Origin: Arthrobacter sp. QXT-31
GTDB taxonomy: Bacteria; Actinomycetota; Actinomycetes; Actinomycetales; Micrococcaceae
Length of the DNA: 64,000 bases
Assembly (NCBI RefSeq): GCF_001969265.1
Contig: NZ_CP019304.1
Span: 868,001 to 932,000 of the forward strand
Direction: 5' to 3'
In this document: positions 1 through 8,284 of the stretch, one piece after another
Layout: each line of letters begins with the position of its first letter
Numbering within the stretch: position 1 is the first letter of the stretch
Notes under the pieces: generated by a model
What the model was told of the DNA's origin: nothing
Database searches by the model: none
The model's input: the letters and a program-made list of their open reading frames with translations, nothing else
Program-made: the position numbers and the translations under genes

Positions 1-466
1 TTGGCTTACCCAGGAAGCTTTTGACCGCCTGAAGGCAGAGCTGGACCATCTTTCCGGCGCCGGCCGGGCGGAAATCGTCCAGAAAATCGATGCCGCGCGT
101 CAGGAGGGCGACCTCAAGGAGAACGGCGGTTACCACGCTGCGAAGGAAGAGCAGGGCAAGATCGAGGCCCGCATCCGCCAGCTGACCGTCCTGCTCCGCG
201 ATGCCCACGTCGGCGAGGCACCGGCCGACGACGGAATCGTTGAGCCCGGCATGATCGTCGTCGCCCGCATCGCCGGTGACGAGGAGACCTTCCTGCTCGG
301 CTCCCGCGAAATCGCCGGCGACTCCGACCTCGACGTCTTCAGCGAGAAGTCCCCGCTCGGTTCCGCCATCATGGGCCACAAGGAGGGCGACAAGCTCAGC
401 TACACCGCCCCCAACGGCAAGGACATCTCGGTAGAGATCATTTCCGCCAAGCCCTACTCCGGCTAA
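1..466 (+). CDS. greA: Transcription elongation factor GreA (5' end cut off)
   Basis: GreA binds the secondary channel of RNA polymerase and stimulates cleavage of backtracked transcripts. The open frame runs from base 2 to a TAA at 464-466 and has no start in the window, so a short N-terminal part lies upstream. The visible protein has the N-terminal coiled-coil with the family motif GDLKENGGYHAAKEEQ, followed by the C-terminal FKBP-like domain with the typical segment SPLGSAIMGHKEGD and the ending ISVEIISAKPYSG. The acidic tip of the coiled coil (GDLKEN) is intact, so the protein should be active. A strong stem-loop follows the stop codon and the next gene is on the opposite strand, so this transcript ends here. 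Confidence 0.95.
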   Translation, partial: WLTQEAFDRLKAELDHLSGAGRAEIVQKIDAARQEGDLKENGGYHAAKEEQGKIEARIRQLTVLLRDAHVGEAPADDGIVEPGMIVVARIAGDEETFLLGSREIAGDSDLDVFSEKSPLGSAIMGHKEGDKLSYTAPNGKDISVEIISAKPYSG

Positions 467-495
467 CACCGCATCCGTCCGCGGTCGCTGCAAAC

Positions 496-543
496 GCACG
501 ACGCCGGCCCTCCCCTTCCGGGGACGGCCGGCGTCGTGCTTTA
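496..543 (+). terminator. Rho-independent terminator after greA
   Basis: A perfect 14-bp stem (arms 496-509 and 526-539, starting GCACGACGCCGG) with a 16-nt loop is followed by TTTAA. It lies 30 bp after the greA stop, and the convergent rhomboid gene ends at 600, so it may also stop transcription from the other side. Confidence 0.85.
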
Positions 544-599
544 ACCCGTCTTAGCCCTGCTGGCGCCGCATAGCGGCGTTCAGAGCAGTTCAGCTGTGT

Positions 600-1205
600 T
601 CAGCGGCGGGAGACCCGGGCCCGCAGCACCACGGCGGCCAGGACGCCGCCTGCGGCGCCGCCGAGGTGTGCCTGCCAGGAGACGTATCCCGCCAGGTTCG
701 GAATGATCCCGAAAAGGATGCCGCCGTAGGCGAGGAACAGCACCACCGAGAGGAGGATCTGCCACCAGCTGCGGTTGATGAAGCCGCGCACCAGGAGGAA
801 CGCGAACAGGCCGAAGACCAGGCCGGACGAGCCCACGGTGACCCCGCCGGCGCCAAACAGCCAGACGGCCAGGCCGGAGCCCAGCCAGCTGCAGGCGACG
901 GCCGTGAGGAAGACCCGGAGCCCGGACAGGAACACCAGGAACCCGAAGATGATCAGCGGCAGGGCATTGGACAGCACGTGGTTGAGGTTGGCGTGCAGCA
1001 GCGGGAAGGTGAACACGTCCAGGACGCCGTCGGCGCTTCTGGGCCTGAGCCCGAAGACGCCGTTCAGGGAGTGCAGCAGCACCGTGTTGAGCAGTTCGAT
1101 GGCGAACAGGAGCGCCACGAAGGAACCCACCACCAGCAGTCCGCCCCTGGCACGGGCGGCAGCCGTTGCCCTGCCGGCCGGCGCCTCTCCGGAACTGTCC
1201 AGCAT
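600..1205 (-). CDS. Rhomboid family intramembrane serine protease
   Basis: This 201-aa integral membrane protein has about six hydrophobic segments. The rhomboid catalytic dyad is visible: Ser127 in GSSGLVFG (the GxSG motif) and His180 in SWQAHLGGAAGG. The conserved HANLNHVLSNALPL segment (residues 71-84) provides the oxyanion-side His/Asn. Rhomboids cut single-pass membrane proteins within the bilayer; the substrate cannot be guessed here. It is the last gene of a tight minus-strand unit and starts 8 bp after the ilvA stop codon, so it is probably co-transcribed with ilvA and the upstream permease. The ATG start gives a short charged N-terminus before the first membrane helix. Confidence 0.9.
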   Translation of the reverse strand: MLDSSGEAPAGRATAAARARGGLLVVGSFVALLFAIELLNTVLLHSLNGVFGLRPRSADGVLDVFTFPLLHANLNHVLSNALPLIIFGFLVFLSGLRVFLTAVACSWLGSGLAVWLFGAGGVTVGSSGLVFGLFAFLLVRGFINRSWWQILLSVVLFLAYGGILFGIIPNLAGYVSWQAHLGGAAGGVLAAVVLRARVSRR

Positions 1206-1213
1206 GCCGGCTC

Positions 1214-2452
1214 CTAGTGCACCACGATCGGCTGGAATCCCTCGGCGCGCAGGGCACCGAGGACCTGTTCGCCGTGTTCGTGGCCCTTGGTTTCCAGGTT
1301 CACGGTGATGGACACGTCGCCCATGCTGATGGAGCCGCCTACCCGGGTGTGGTCGAGGCCGGTGACGTTGGCATCGTTCTCGGCGATGATCCGCGCGATG
1401 GTGGCCAGCGAACCCGGCCGGTCATCGAGCATCATGCGCACGGTCATGTAGCGGCCGGCGGCGGACAGGCCGCGCTGGATCACCTTGAGCATCAGCATGG
1501 GGTCGATGTTCCCGCCGGAGAGCACGACGGCGGTGGTTCCCGGGTTTTCGATCTTGCCGTCCATGAGGGCCGCCACGCCCACGGCACCGGCGGGCTCCAC
1601 CACCATCTTGGCCCGTTCCAGCAGGAAGATCAGGGCGCGGGCCAGCGAGTCCTCGCTGACCGTGACCACGTCATCCACCAGTTCACGGATGATGCTGAAC
1701 GGAAGCTGGCCAGGCCGGCCGACGGCGATGCCGTCGGCCATGGTGGAAACCTTCTTGAGCGGCACCAGGGCATCCGCTGCCAGCGACGGCGGGTAGGCGG
1801 CCGCATTCTCTGCCTGGACGCCGATGATGCGGATGTCGCGGCCGAGCTCCCTGGCGCGGGCCTTCACGGCAACCGCGACGCCGGCCAGCAAGCCCCCGCC
1901 GCCGACCCCCATGAGGATGGTGTCAACATTGGGCACCTGCTCGAGGATCTCCAGGCCCAGCGTGCCCTGGCCTGCCACGACGTCCACGTTGTCGAAGGGG
2001 TGGACGAAGACCGCTCCCGTGTCGTCGGCGTAGCGCTGGGCCTCGGCCAGGGCTTCATCCACGTTGTGCCCGTGCAGGACCACCTCGGCGCCGTGGCTGC
2101 GCGTGGCGGCAAGCTTGGGCAGGGCCACGCCGAGCGGCATGTAGATCCGGGCCTTGATGCCCAGGCTCTTGGCGGCGACCGCCACGCCCTGCGCATGGTT
2201 GCCAGCGGAAGCAGCCACCACTCCGCGCTTCTTCTCGGCTTCGGAGAGGCGCGCCATCCGCACGTAGGCGCCGCGCACCTTGAAGGAGCCGGCGCGCTGC
2301 AGGTTCTCACACTTGAAATAGACGTCGCCGCCCACCATGCCGCCCAGGGCCCGGGAGGACTCCACCGGTGTCCGCGCAATAATCCCGTCCAGCAGCTTCT
2401 GCGCCTCAAGGACATCGTCCAGCGTGACGGGAAGGCTTTCGGGGGTGTTCAC
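1214..2452 (-). CDS. ilvA: Threonine ammonia-lyase (threonine dehydratase) with ACT domain
   Basis: This PLP enzyme converts L-threonine to 2-oxobutyrate and ammonia, the first step to isoleucine. The 412-aa protein has a fold-type II PLP domain with the Schiff-base lysine K58 in SFKVRGAY, the SAGNHAQG loop (82-89) and the phosphate-binding glycine loop MGVGGGGLLA (181-190). A C-terminal ACT-like regulatory domain runs from about residue 335 to the end. The length suits the single-ACT form found in actinobacteria rather than the roughly 330-aa TdcB form without a regulatory domain. The start is GTG. The upstream permease gene ends 3 bp before it and the rhomboid gene follows 8 bp after it, so the three look like one operon. 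Feedback control by isoleucine or valine is a family expectation, not visible here. Confidence 0.95.
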   Translation of the reverse strand: MNTPESLPVTLDDVLEAQKLLDGIIARTPVESSRALGGMVGGDVYFKCENLQRAGSFKVRGAYVRMARLSEAEKKRGVVAASAGNHAQGVAVAAKSLGIKARIYMPLGVALPKLAATRSHGAEVVLHGHNVDEALAEAQRYADDTGAVFVHPFDNVDVVAGQGTLGLEILEQVPNVDTILMGVGGGGLLAGVAVAVKARARELGRDIRIIGVQAENAAAYPPSLAADALVPLKKVSTMADGIAVGRPGQLPFSIIRELVDDVVTVSEDSLARALIFLLERAKMVVEPAGAVGVAALMDGKIENPGTTAVVLSGGNIDPMLMLKVIQRGLSAAGRYMTVRMMLDDRPGSLATIARIIAENDANVTGLDHTRVGGSISMGDVSITVNLETKGHEHGEQVLGALRAEGFQPIVVH

Positions 2453-2455
2453 GAA

Positions 2456-3871
2456 CTATTCTCCTTTGGGTGATTCAACGTCGGCACCCGGGGCAGCGTT
2501 GCCGTCCGGGGCGCCGTGTGCAGTGCCGGCAGGGTTGCCGTGGCCGGAATGCGAGCCCGGCAGCCGGACATCCTTGAACGTGTTGTCCTCGTCGGCAGAG
2601 GCCGGGTCTGCGGTACCCGCGGCAGCCGGCACAAGTTCATGTTCCCACGTTCTGGCAGCAATATACCGAATCGCCGAATTTGCTACGGCCAGGATGGGCA
2701 CCGAGAACAGCGCACCGGGGATGCCGGCAAGGTAAGAACCGGCGGCAACGGACAGGATCACGGCCACCGGGTGCAGGGCAACAGCCTTGCCCATGACCAG
2801 CGGCTGCAGGATGTGGCTTTCCAGCTGCTGCACCAGCAGCACGATGCCCAGCATGATGAGTGCGTTGACCGGGCCGTTGGCCACCAGCGCGAGCAGCACC
2901 GCGATGGCGCCCGTCACCAGCGCACCGACGATGGGGATGAAGGAGCCGATGAAAACCAGCACCGCCAGGGGCAACGCCAGCGGGACTCCGATGATCGCCG
3001 CGCCGGCGCCGATGCCCACGGCGTCCACGAACGCCACAAACATCTGGATCCGGGCATAGCTGACCATGGACGCCCAGCCGCGCCGGCCGGCGCCGTCAGT
3101 GGCCGCGCGGGCCTGGCGCGGCAGGAGCCGGACCAGGAACGCCCAGATGCGGCTGCCCTCGAGGAGGAAGAAGATCAGGATGAACAGCGCCAGGATCATG
3201 CCGGCGGCGAAGTGCCCGGCAGTGCTGCCGAAGGAGAGTGCCCCGCTGAGGATACTGCTGCTGTTGTTCTGCAGCGCCGCCGTGGCCTCCTTGATGTACT
3301 GGTCGATCTGCGCCGCGCTCAGGTGCAGCGGCCCCTGGGCCAGCCAGTCCTGGATCTGCTGGATGCCGGTCAGCGCTTCGCTCCACAGCTCCTGGAAACC
3401 GAGGGCAAGCTGCCGGCCGACGAGTGCCAGGGAACCGGCGATAAGGCCGATGAAGGCAAGGACGGTGATCGCGACGGCGGCGCCGTTGGGCACCTGGGAC
3501 TCTCGCAGCCAGCGCACCACCGGACTCAGCAGGCCGGCCAGCAGCGCTGCCACCATAACGGGAATGATGAGGAAACTGACCTTGGCCAGCAGCCAGACCA
3601 GTGCCCCGGTGATCAGCAGGATCAGGCCCAGCCGCCAGGCCCATGCCGCCGCAATGCGCACGCCGTAGGGAATGTCCTGCTCCAGGTCACGGTCGGTGCG
3701 GATGCGCCGCGGCTCGAGGCGCTCGAAGGGGCCGCGCCCGACGGGTCCGGCGCCCGCTGCTGCGCCTGCCCCGCCGGTGTTGCCGCCGCTCCCGGCCGCG
3801 GCTGCGCTTCCGGTGGCGCTGGCGCCCATGTTGGCTGCGTTGTCTGGTGTGGCGTCCCTTGCTGGCGTCAT
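2456..3871 (-). CDS. AI-2E family (PerM-type) membrane transporter
   Basis: This 471-aa protein belongs to the AI-2E/PerM exporter family. An Ala/Gly-rich hydrophilic N-terminus (about residues 1-65) precedes paired hydrophobic helices near 75-125, a long amphipathic middle segment (about 165-235) and a C-terminal set of helices holding the family segment FIGSFIPIVGALVTG. A polar, acidic tail of about 50 residues ends the protein. Family members export autoinducer-2 or act as Na+/H+ antiporters, and the substrate here is unknown. It is the first gene of the unit with ilvA (3-bp gap) and the rhomboid gene; that linkage does not give it a clear job in isoleucine synthesis. The start is ATG. Confidence 0.88.
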   Translation of the reverse strand: MTPARDATPDNAANMGASATGSAAAAGSGGNTGGAGAAAGAGPVGRGPFERLEPRRIRTDRDLEQDIPYGVRIAAAWAWRLGLILLITGALVWLLAKVSFLIIPVMVAALLAGLLSPVVRWLRESQVPNGAAVAITVLAFIGLIAGSLALVGRQLALGFQELWSEALTGIQQIQDWLAQGPLHLSAAQIDQYIKEATAALQNNSSSILSGALSFGSTAGHFAAGMILALFILIFFLLEGSRIWAFLVRLLPRQARAATDGAGRRGWASMVSYARIQMFVAFVDAVGIGAGAAIIGVPLALPLAVLVFIGSFIPIVGALVTGAIAVLLALVANGPVNALIMLGIVLLVQQLESHILQPLVMGKAVALHPVAVILSVAAGSYLAGIPGALFSVPILAVANSAIRYIAARTWEHELVPAAAGTADPASADEDNTFKDVRLPGSHSGHGNPAGTAHGAPDGNAAPGADVESPKGE

Positions 3872-3937
3872 AGCCCAATACTTCCCTAGCCGCAGGGTTA
3901 TGGGAAAGCGGAGTAGGAGGAACAGGGCCCGCCTGAC

Positions 3938-4891
3938 CTAGCCCAGGTCGGCGCGGATGCCCCAGGTAGCCGTGAACGAGTCGCCGGGGGCCAGCCAGCG
4001 GAGGCTGTCCCCCGAGTTGAAGGCATTGGCCGGACCGGTCATCGGTTCCAGCGCCACGGCTGCGGGCCGGCCCGGGTAGATGCGGCTGACAAAGACGTGG
4101 ACGAACGGGCAGGTCTCGTCCTGCCAGAGGCTTACGCTGCGGCCGTCCGGAGCCGTCAGCGTGTGCCGGGCGATGCCGCCGTCGAACTCCAGATCGGTCA
4201 GGGCGGCGTCGAGATCCAGCTCCCCCACCGTCCTCCCCCGGCGCAGGTCGCTGTCCGCCGAAACCGGCTCGGAGCTGCGGGGGATCATCCGCGCATCCGC
4301 CACCAGCCGCGTGGCGGCGTTCACGGTCAGGGTGAGTTCCTCGGAGGGAACATCGCCAATCCGGAGGTAGGGGTGCGCACCGAGCACGAACGGCGCCTCG
4401 GCCCCGGAATCATTGACCAGGGTTTGCCGCACCTCCAGGCCCAGGTCTTCGGCCAGGGAGTACTCCACCCGGTGCCATACCAGGAAGGGGTAGCCGTGCT
4501 GGGGGAACACGGGCGCCTCAAGAGTCACGGCAAACTCGGATTCGGCCACCAGGGCGTACGACGCATTCCGCAGCAGCCCGTGGCTGGCGTTGTTTTTGGA
4601 AACCTCGGTGATATCCAGCTGCTGCTTCTTGCCGTTCAGGTGCCATACCCCGTCCTCCACCCGGTTGGCCCACGGCGCCAGCGTGATGCCCGCCGCGCCG
4701 GGCGGAATGTCGGAATCCCCGTAGGACTCGGTCAGCTGAACGCCTCCCCGGCTGTACCACCGCAGCCCGGCAGCCAGCTCAGTGACCACGGCGAGCGCGT
4801 CGCCCCGCCTGAGCTCGTACTGCCTGCCCGTGGCGTAGCGCCGCTGAGCCTGGACGGAATCGCTGGTTTCGGAAGTCGCGCCGGAAGTCAT
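3938..4891 (-). CDS. Aldose 1-epimerase (mutarotase) family protein
   Basis: This galactose mutarotase-like enzyme interconverts alpha and beta anomers of aldohexoses. In the 317-aa form the family residues are visible: the Asn-Arg pair in APWANRVEDG (about 76-77), a histidine near 104 in NNASHGLL, the catalytic-type histidine near 173 in VLGAHPYLRIG, and a C-terminal glutamate in ALEPMTGP that fits the general base. I chose the ATG at 4891 (protein MTSGATSE...); a start five codons upstream is possible. The gene is divergent from the DeoR-galT-galK operon with a short AT-rich region between, so it probably supplies alpha-galactose to GalK and may share control by that regulator. Confidence 0.88.
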   Translation of the reverse strand: MTSGATSETSDSVQAQRRYATGRQYELRRGDALAVVTELAAGLRWYSRGGVQLTESYGDSDIPPGAAGITLAPWANRVEDGVWHLNGKKQQLDITEVSKNNASHGLLRNASYALVAESEFAVTLEAPVFPQHGYPFLVWHRVEYSLAEDLGLEVRQTLVNDSGAEAPFVLGAHPYLRIGDVPSEELTLTVNAATRLVADARMIPRSSEPVSADSDLRRGRTVGELDLDAALTDLEFDGGIARHTLTAPDGRSVSLWQDETCPFVHVFVSRIYPGRPAAVALEPMTGPANAFNSGDSLRWLAPGDSFTATWGIRADLG

Positions 4892-5069
4892 GGACCTACC
4901 GTACAACGCACATACGGCAACCCATGCCCCATGAGGGAACGAACAGCCTTGTTATCTTTTGGTAGAAAGTATTTGTTTTTGATCGTTTTGTGCCACAATG
5001 GATTCCGAGCCCGAAAGTGACCGGGCCCACAAACACAGACGCCTGGGTCACCGGGGAAGGAGGAGACAA

Positions 5070-5915
5070 GTGCTCGCAACGCAGCGGCAGCACCGCATCC
5101 TCCAAGAGCTCGACGCGGAAGGAACCGTCCGCGTGGCAGCGCTGGCAGACCTGCTTCGCGTCTCCGAAATGACCGTCCGCCGCGACATCGACGTGCTCGA
5201 CGCCGAAGGCCTGCTGCTGCGGGTTCACGGCGGCGCCACCCGTGCCTCCTCCTTCAGCACACTTGAACCGGGGTTCGGCGCCAAATCGGCACGGGAAACG
5301 GATGCGAAACGGGCCATCGCCGCGGAGGCGCTCACGCTGCTCCGCCCCGGCATGACCCTGCTGGTTTCCGGCGGCACCACCACTCACGAGCTCTCGCGGC
5401 TGCTCCCCCGGGATCTCGGGCTCACGGTGGCCACCAACTCCCTCATGGTGGCCAACTCATTGGGTCCGGCCGGCGACGGCGGCATCCGCACCGTGGTGCT
5501 CGGCGGCCAGCGCACCCCGTCCGAAGCCCTCGTTGGCCCGGTGACGGTGCATGCGCTGGACAACCTGCACGCCGACCTGTGCTTCATGGGCGTGCACGGC
5601 TTCGACCCGAAGGCCGGCATCACCTCGCCGAATCTCCTCGAGTCCGAGGTCAACGCCGCCATGGTCGCTGCCTCCGACAGATTGGCAGTGCTCGCCGACG
5701 CCACCAAATACGGGACCGTGGGGCTCGCCCGGATCGCCCCGCTATCCGCCGTCGGCACCCTCATCAGCGACGACCGGATCAGAACGGGTGCCGCCGGCCC
5801 CGGCGCCGAGAACCTGCTCCGGCAGTCCGTCGGCGAGCTGCGGCTGGCGCCGGTAAACCAAACATTGCTGAACCAACCACCCATGACCCCCGCGTTCAAA
5901 GGACACGACGCATGA
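5070..5915 (+). CDS. DeoR/GlpR family transcriptional regulator of the gal operon
   Basis: This 281-aa regulator has an N-terminal DeoR winged helix (ATQRQHRILQEL, then VSEMTVRRDIDVL about residues 30-45) and a C-terminal sugar-phosphate sensor domain with TLLVSGGTTTHEL and the VGPVTVHALDNLHADLCFMG region. The start is GTG at 5070: it follows GGAGG with good spacing and gives the canonical DeoR beginning, while an open frame extending back to 4998 would add an unlikely arginine-rich leader. Its TGA overlaps the galT ATG (ATGA), so it is translationally coupled to galT-galK. It probably senses a phosphorylated sugar and represses this operon, perhaps with the divergent epimerase. The intergenic stretch around 4945-4995 is unusually AT-rich and is the likely operator area. 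Confidence 0.9.
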   Translation: MLATQRQHRILQELDAEGTVRVAALADLLRVSEMTVRRDIDVLDAEGLLLRVHGGATRASSFSTLEPGFGAKSARETDAKRAIAAEALTLLRPGMTLLVSGGTTTHELSRLLPRDLGLTVATNSLMVANSLGPAGDGGIRTVVLGGQRTPSEALVGPVTVHALDNLHADLCFMGVHGFDPKAGITSPNLLESEVNAAMVAASDRLAVLADATKYGTVGLARIAPLSAVGTLISDDRIRTGAAGPGAENLLRQSVGELRLAPVNQTLLNQPPMTPAFKGHDA

Positions 5916-7090
5916 CCCACATCACCAGCACCCAGCTCGCCGACGGCCGCGAACTGCTCTATTTCGACGACGCCGGCTCAACCCGACCCCGGTCCGTGGA
6001 GCTCACGCAGGACGGCCGGGACCTTCCGCCCCGCGGCGAGCCTGGCGAAGTCCGGTTCGACGCACTGACCGGCGAATGGGTGGCCGTGGCCGCGCACCGG
6101 CAGACACGCACCCACCTCCCGCCCGCGGACCAGTGCCCCATCTGCCCCACCACCGACGCCAACCCGTCCGAGATCCCGGCGCCGGACTACGACGTCGTGG
6201 TATTCGAGAACCGCTTCCCCTCCCTCGGCCCGGCAGTGGGCCCCGTCCCTGCCAACCCAGGCTGGGGTACCACCGGCCCGGCGTTCGGGCGCTGTGAGGT
6301 GGTCACCTTCACCCCGGAGCACACAGGATCATTCAGCGGCCTGAGCGAAACCCGCGCCCGCACGGTGGTGGAGGCCTGGGCACACCGGACGGCTGCGCTC
6401 AGCGCGCTGCCAGGCATCAAACAGGTTTTCCCGTTCGAAAACCGCGGCGCGGACATCGGCGTCACCCTGCACCATCCGCACGGCCAGATCTACGCCTACC
6501 CGTACGTCACCCCGCGCGCCGCTGTCATGGGCGCCGCCGCCCGCAGGTTTTATGACGACGCCGGCGGGCAGCAGACGCTGACCGGCTCACTGTTGCGAGC
6601 CGAGCGGGAGGACGGCAGCCGGATGGTGCTGGAAAGCGACAGCTTCAGCGCCTACGTTCCATTCGCTGCCCGGTGGCCGCTGGAGATCCACCTCGTCCCG
6701 CACCGCCAGGTCCCGGACCTGGCCGCGCTGAGCGGGGAGGAGAAGGACGAACTGGCCCACGTCTACCTCGACCTGCTCAAGCGCCTCGACGCGCTCTATC
6801 CCACCCCGACGCCCTACATTTCAGCGTGGCACCAGGCACCTGTGGATGATCTCCTGCGTCCGGCCAGCTACCTGCACCTGCAGCTGACGTCCCCGCGCCG
6901 GGCGGAGGACAAGCTGAAGTTCCTGGCCGGCTCGGAGGCGGCCATGGGGGCCTTCATCAACGACACCATGCCCGAACAGGTGGCGGAGCGGCTCCGCTCG
7001 GTCACCGTCCCGGCATCCCCCGCCGAAGCCCTCGCTCCGGTTGCCCCCGGACTGATCGAGCCGGACCTCATCGAAGGAGCCCACGCATGA
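5912..7090 (+). CDS. galT: Galactose-1-phosphate uridylyltransferase
   Basis: GalT transfers UMP from UDP-glucose to galactose-1-phosphate (Leloir pathway). The 392-aa protein carries the zinc-binding pair C75/C78 in DQCPICP and the active-site HPH motif at residues 188-190 (GVTLHHPHGQ), whose second histidine is uridylylated. Other family segments visible are ENRFPSLGP and, near the C-terminus, YLHLQLTSP. The start is the ATG overlapping the regulator's stop codon; the frame is open further upstream inside the regulator gene, but no start there is plausible. The stop codon overlaps the galK start in another ATGA, so the three genes form one coupled operon. galE is not in the window. Confidence 0.96.
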   Translation: MTHITSTQLADGRELLYFDDAGSTRPRSVELTQDGRDLPPRGEPGEVRFDALTGEWVAVAAHRQTRTHLPPADQCPICPTTDANPSEIPAPDYDVVVFENRFPSLGPAVGPVPANPGWGTTGPAFGRCEVVTFTPEHTGSFSGLSETRARTVVEAWAHRTAALSALPGIKQVFPFENRGADIGVTLHHPHGQIYAYPYVTPRAAVMGAAARRFYDDAGGQQTLTGSLLRAEREDGSRMVLESDSFSAYVPFAARWPLEIHLVPHRQVPDLAALSGEEKDELAHVYLDLLKRLDALYPTPTPYISAWHQAPVDDLLRPASYLHLQLTSPRRAEDKLKFLAGSEAAMGAFINDTMPEQVAERLRSVTVPASPAEALAPVAPGLIEPDLIEGAHA

Positions 7091-8244
7091 CCGCCCCCGC
7101 CACCACCGACCTCGAGGCGCGGTTTTCCGCCGCGTTCGGCCGCCAGCCCGACGGCGTGTGGCAGGCTCCCGGCCGGGTCAACGTGATCGGCGAACACACG
7201 GACTACAACGAGGGTTTCGTGCTGCCGTTTGCGATCGACAGGACCGCCCGCGTGGCCGTGGGGGTACGCCCGGACTCCACCGTCCGGATGCTCTCGACCT
7301 ACGGGGACCAGGGAATCACGGCGGCGGACACCGCGTCTCTGGAGGGCGGCACGGCCAAGGGCTGGACCAAGTACCCGCTGGGCGTCATCTGGTCCCTGCA
7401 GCAGCGCGGCATCGACGTCCCGGGACTGGACCTGCTGCTGGACTCCGATGTGCCGCTTGGCGCCGGACTGTCCTCCTCGCACGCCATTGAATGCGCGGTG
7501 ATCTCCGCACTCAACGACCTCACCGGCGCCGGCATGGGCCCGGAGGACATGGTGCTGGCCACACAACGTGCGGAGAACGACTTTGTAGGTGCGCCCACGG
7601 GCATCATGGACCAGTCCGCCTCGCTGCGCGGTTCGAAGGGCCACGCCGTGTTCCTGGACTGCCGCGACCAGAGCGTCGAATTGGTCCCCTTCGAGGCGGA
7701 GGCTGCTGGCCTCGTCCTGCTGGTCATCGACACCAAGGTCTCCCACTCCCATGCCGACGGCGGCTATGCCTCCCGCCGCGCCTCCTGCGAACTGGGTGCC
7801 CAGGTGCTGGGCGTCAAGGCGCTCCGCGACGTCACCGTGGGCGACCTCGAAGAGGCCAGCGGGCTGCTGGACGAGGTCACGTTCCGCCGCGTCCGGCACG
7901 TGGTCACAGAGAACGACCGTGTGCTGCAGACCGTGGAACTCCTGCGGCAGCAGGGACCGTCGGCCATCGGGGCCCTGCTCGATGCCAGCCACGCGTCCAT
8001 GCGCGACGACTTCGAGATTTCCTGTCCGGAACTGGATCTCGCCGTCGGGAGCTCACGGGCGAACGGCGCCATCGGCGCCCGGATGACCGGCGGAGGTTTT
8101 GGCGGAGCGGCCATTGCCCTGACTCCGGTGAGCGAGGAGCAGCAGGTGCGTGCCGCCGTCGTACATGCCTTTGCGGAGGCGGGGTACGCCGCACCGGACA
8201 TCTTCACCGTCACCCCGGCGGCAGGGGCAATGCGGCTGGTATAG
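7087..8244 (+). CDS. galK: Galactokinase
   Basis: GalK phosphorylates alpha-D-galactose at C1 using ATP. The 385-aa protein belongs to the GHMP kinase family. The galactokinase signature GRVNVIGEHTDYNEGFVLP spans residues 29-47, the ATP-binding glycine/serine motif DVPLGAGLSSSHA spans 121-133, and the C-terminal GHMP motif MTGGGFGGAAIAL lies near residue 335. The length is normal for the family. It overlaps galT by 4 bp and ends the gal operon; the thiolase gene starts 40 bp further on, with no obvious terminator between. Confidence 0.97.
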   Translation: MTAPATTDLEARFSAAFGRQPDGVWQAPGRVNVIGEHTDYNEGFVLPFAIDRTARVAVGVRPDSTVRMLSTYGDQGITAADTASLEGGTAKGWTKYPLGVIWSLQQRGIDVPGLDLLLDSDVPLGAGLSSSHAIECAVISALNDLTGAGMGPEDMVLATQRAENDFVGAPTGIMDQSASLRGSKGHAVFLDCRDQSVELVPFEAEAAGLVLLVIDTKVSHSHADGGYASRRASCELGAQVLGVKALRDVTVGDLEEASGLLDEVTFRRVRHVVTENDRVLQTVELLRQQGPSAIGALLDASHASMRDDFEISCPELDLAVGSSRANGAIGARMTGGGFGGAAIALTPVSEEQQVRAAVVHAFAEAGYAAPDIFTVTPAAGAMRLV

Positions 8245-8284
8245 CTCCCCTGCGCGGAGGCGGGTCCGGGCGTAGGCTGGTCGC

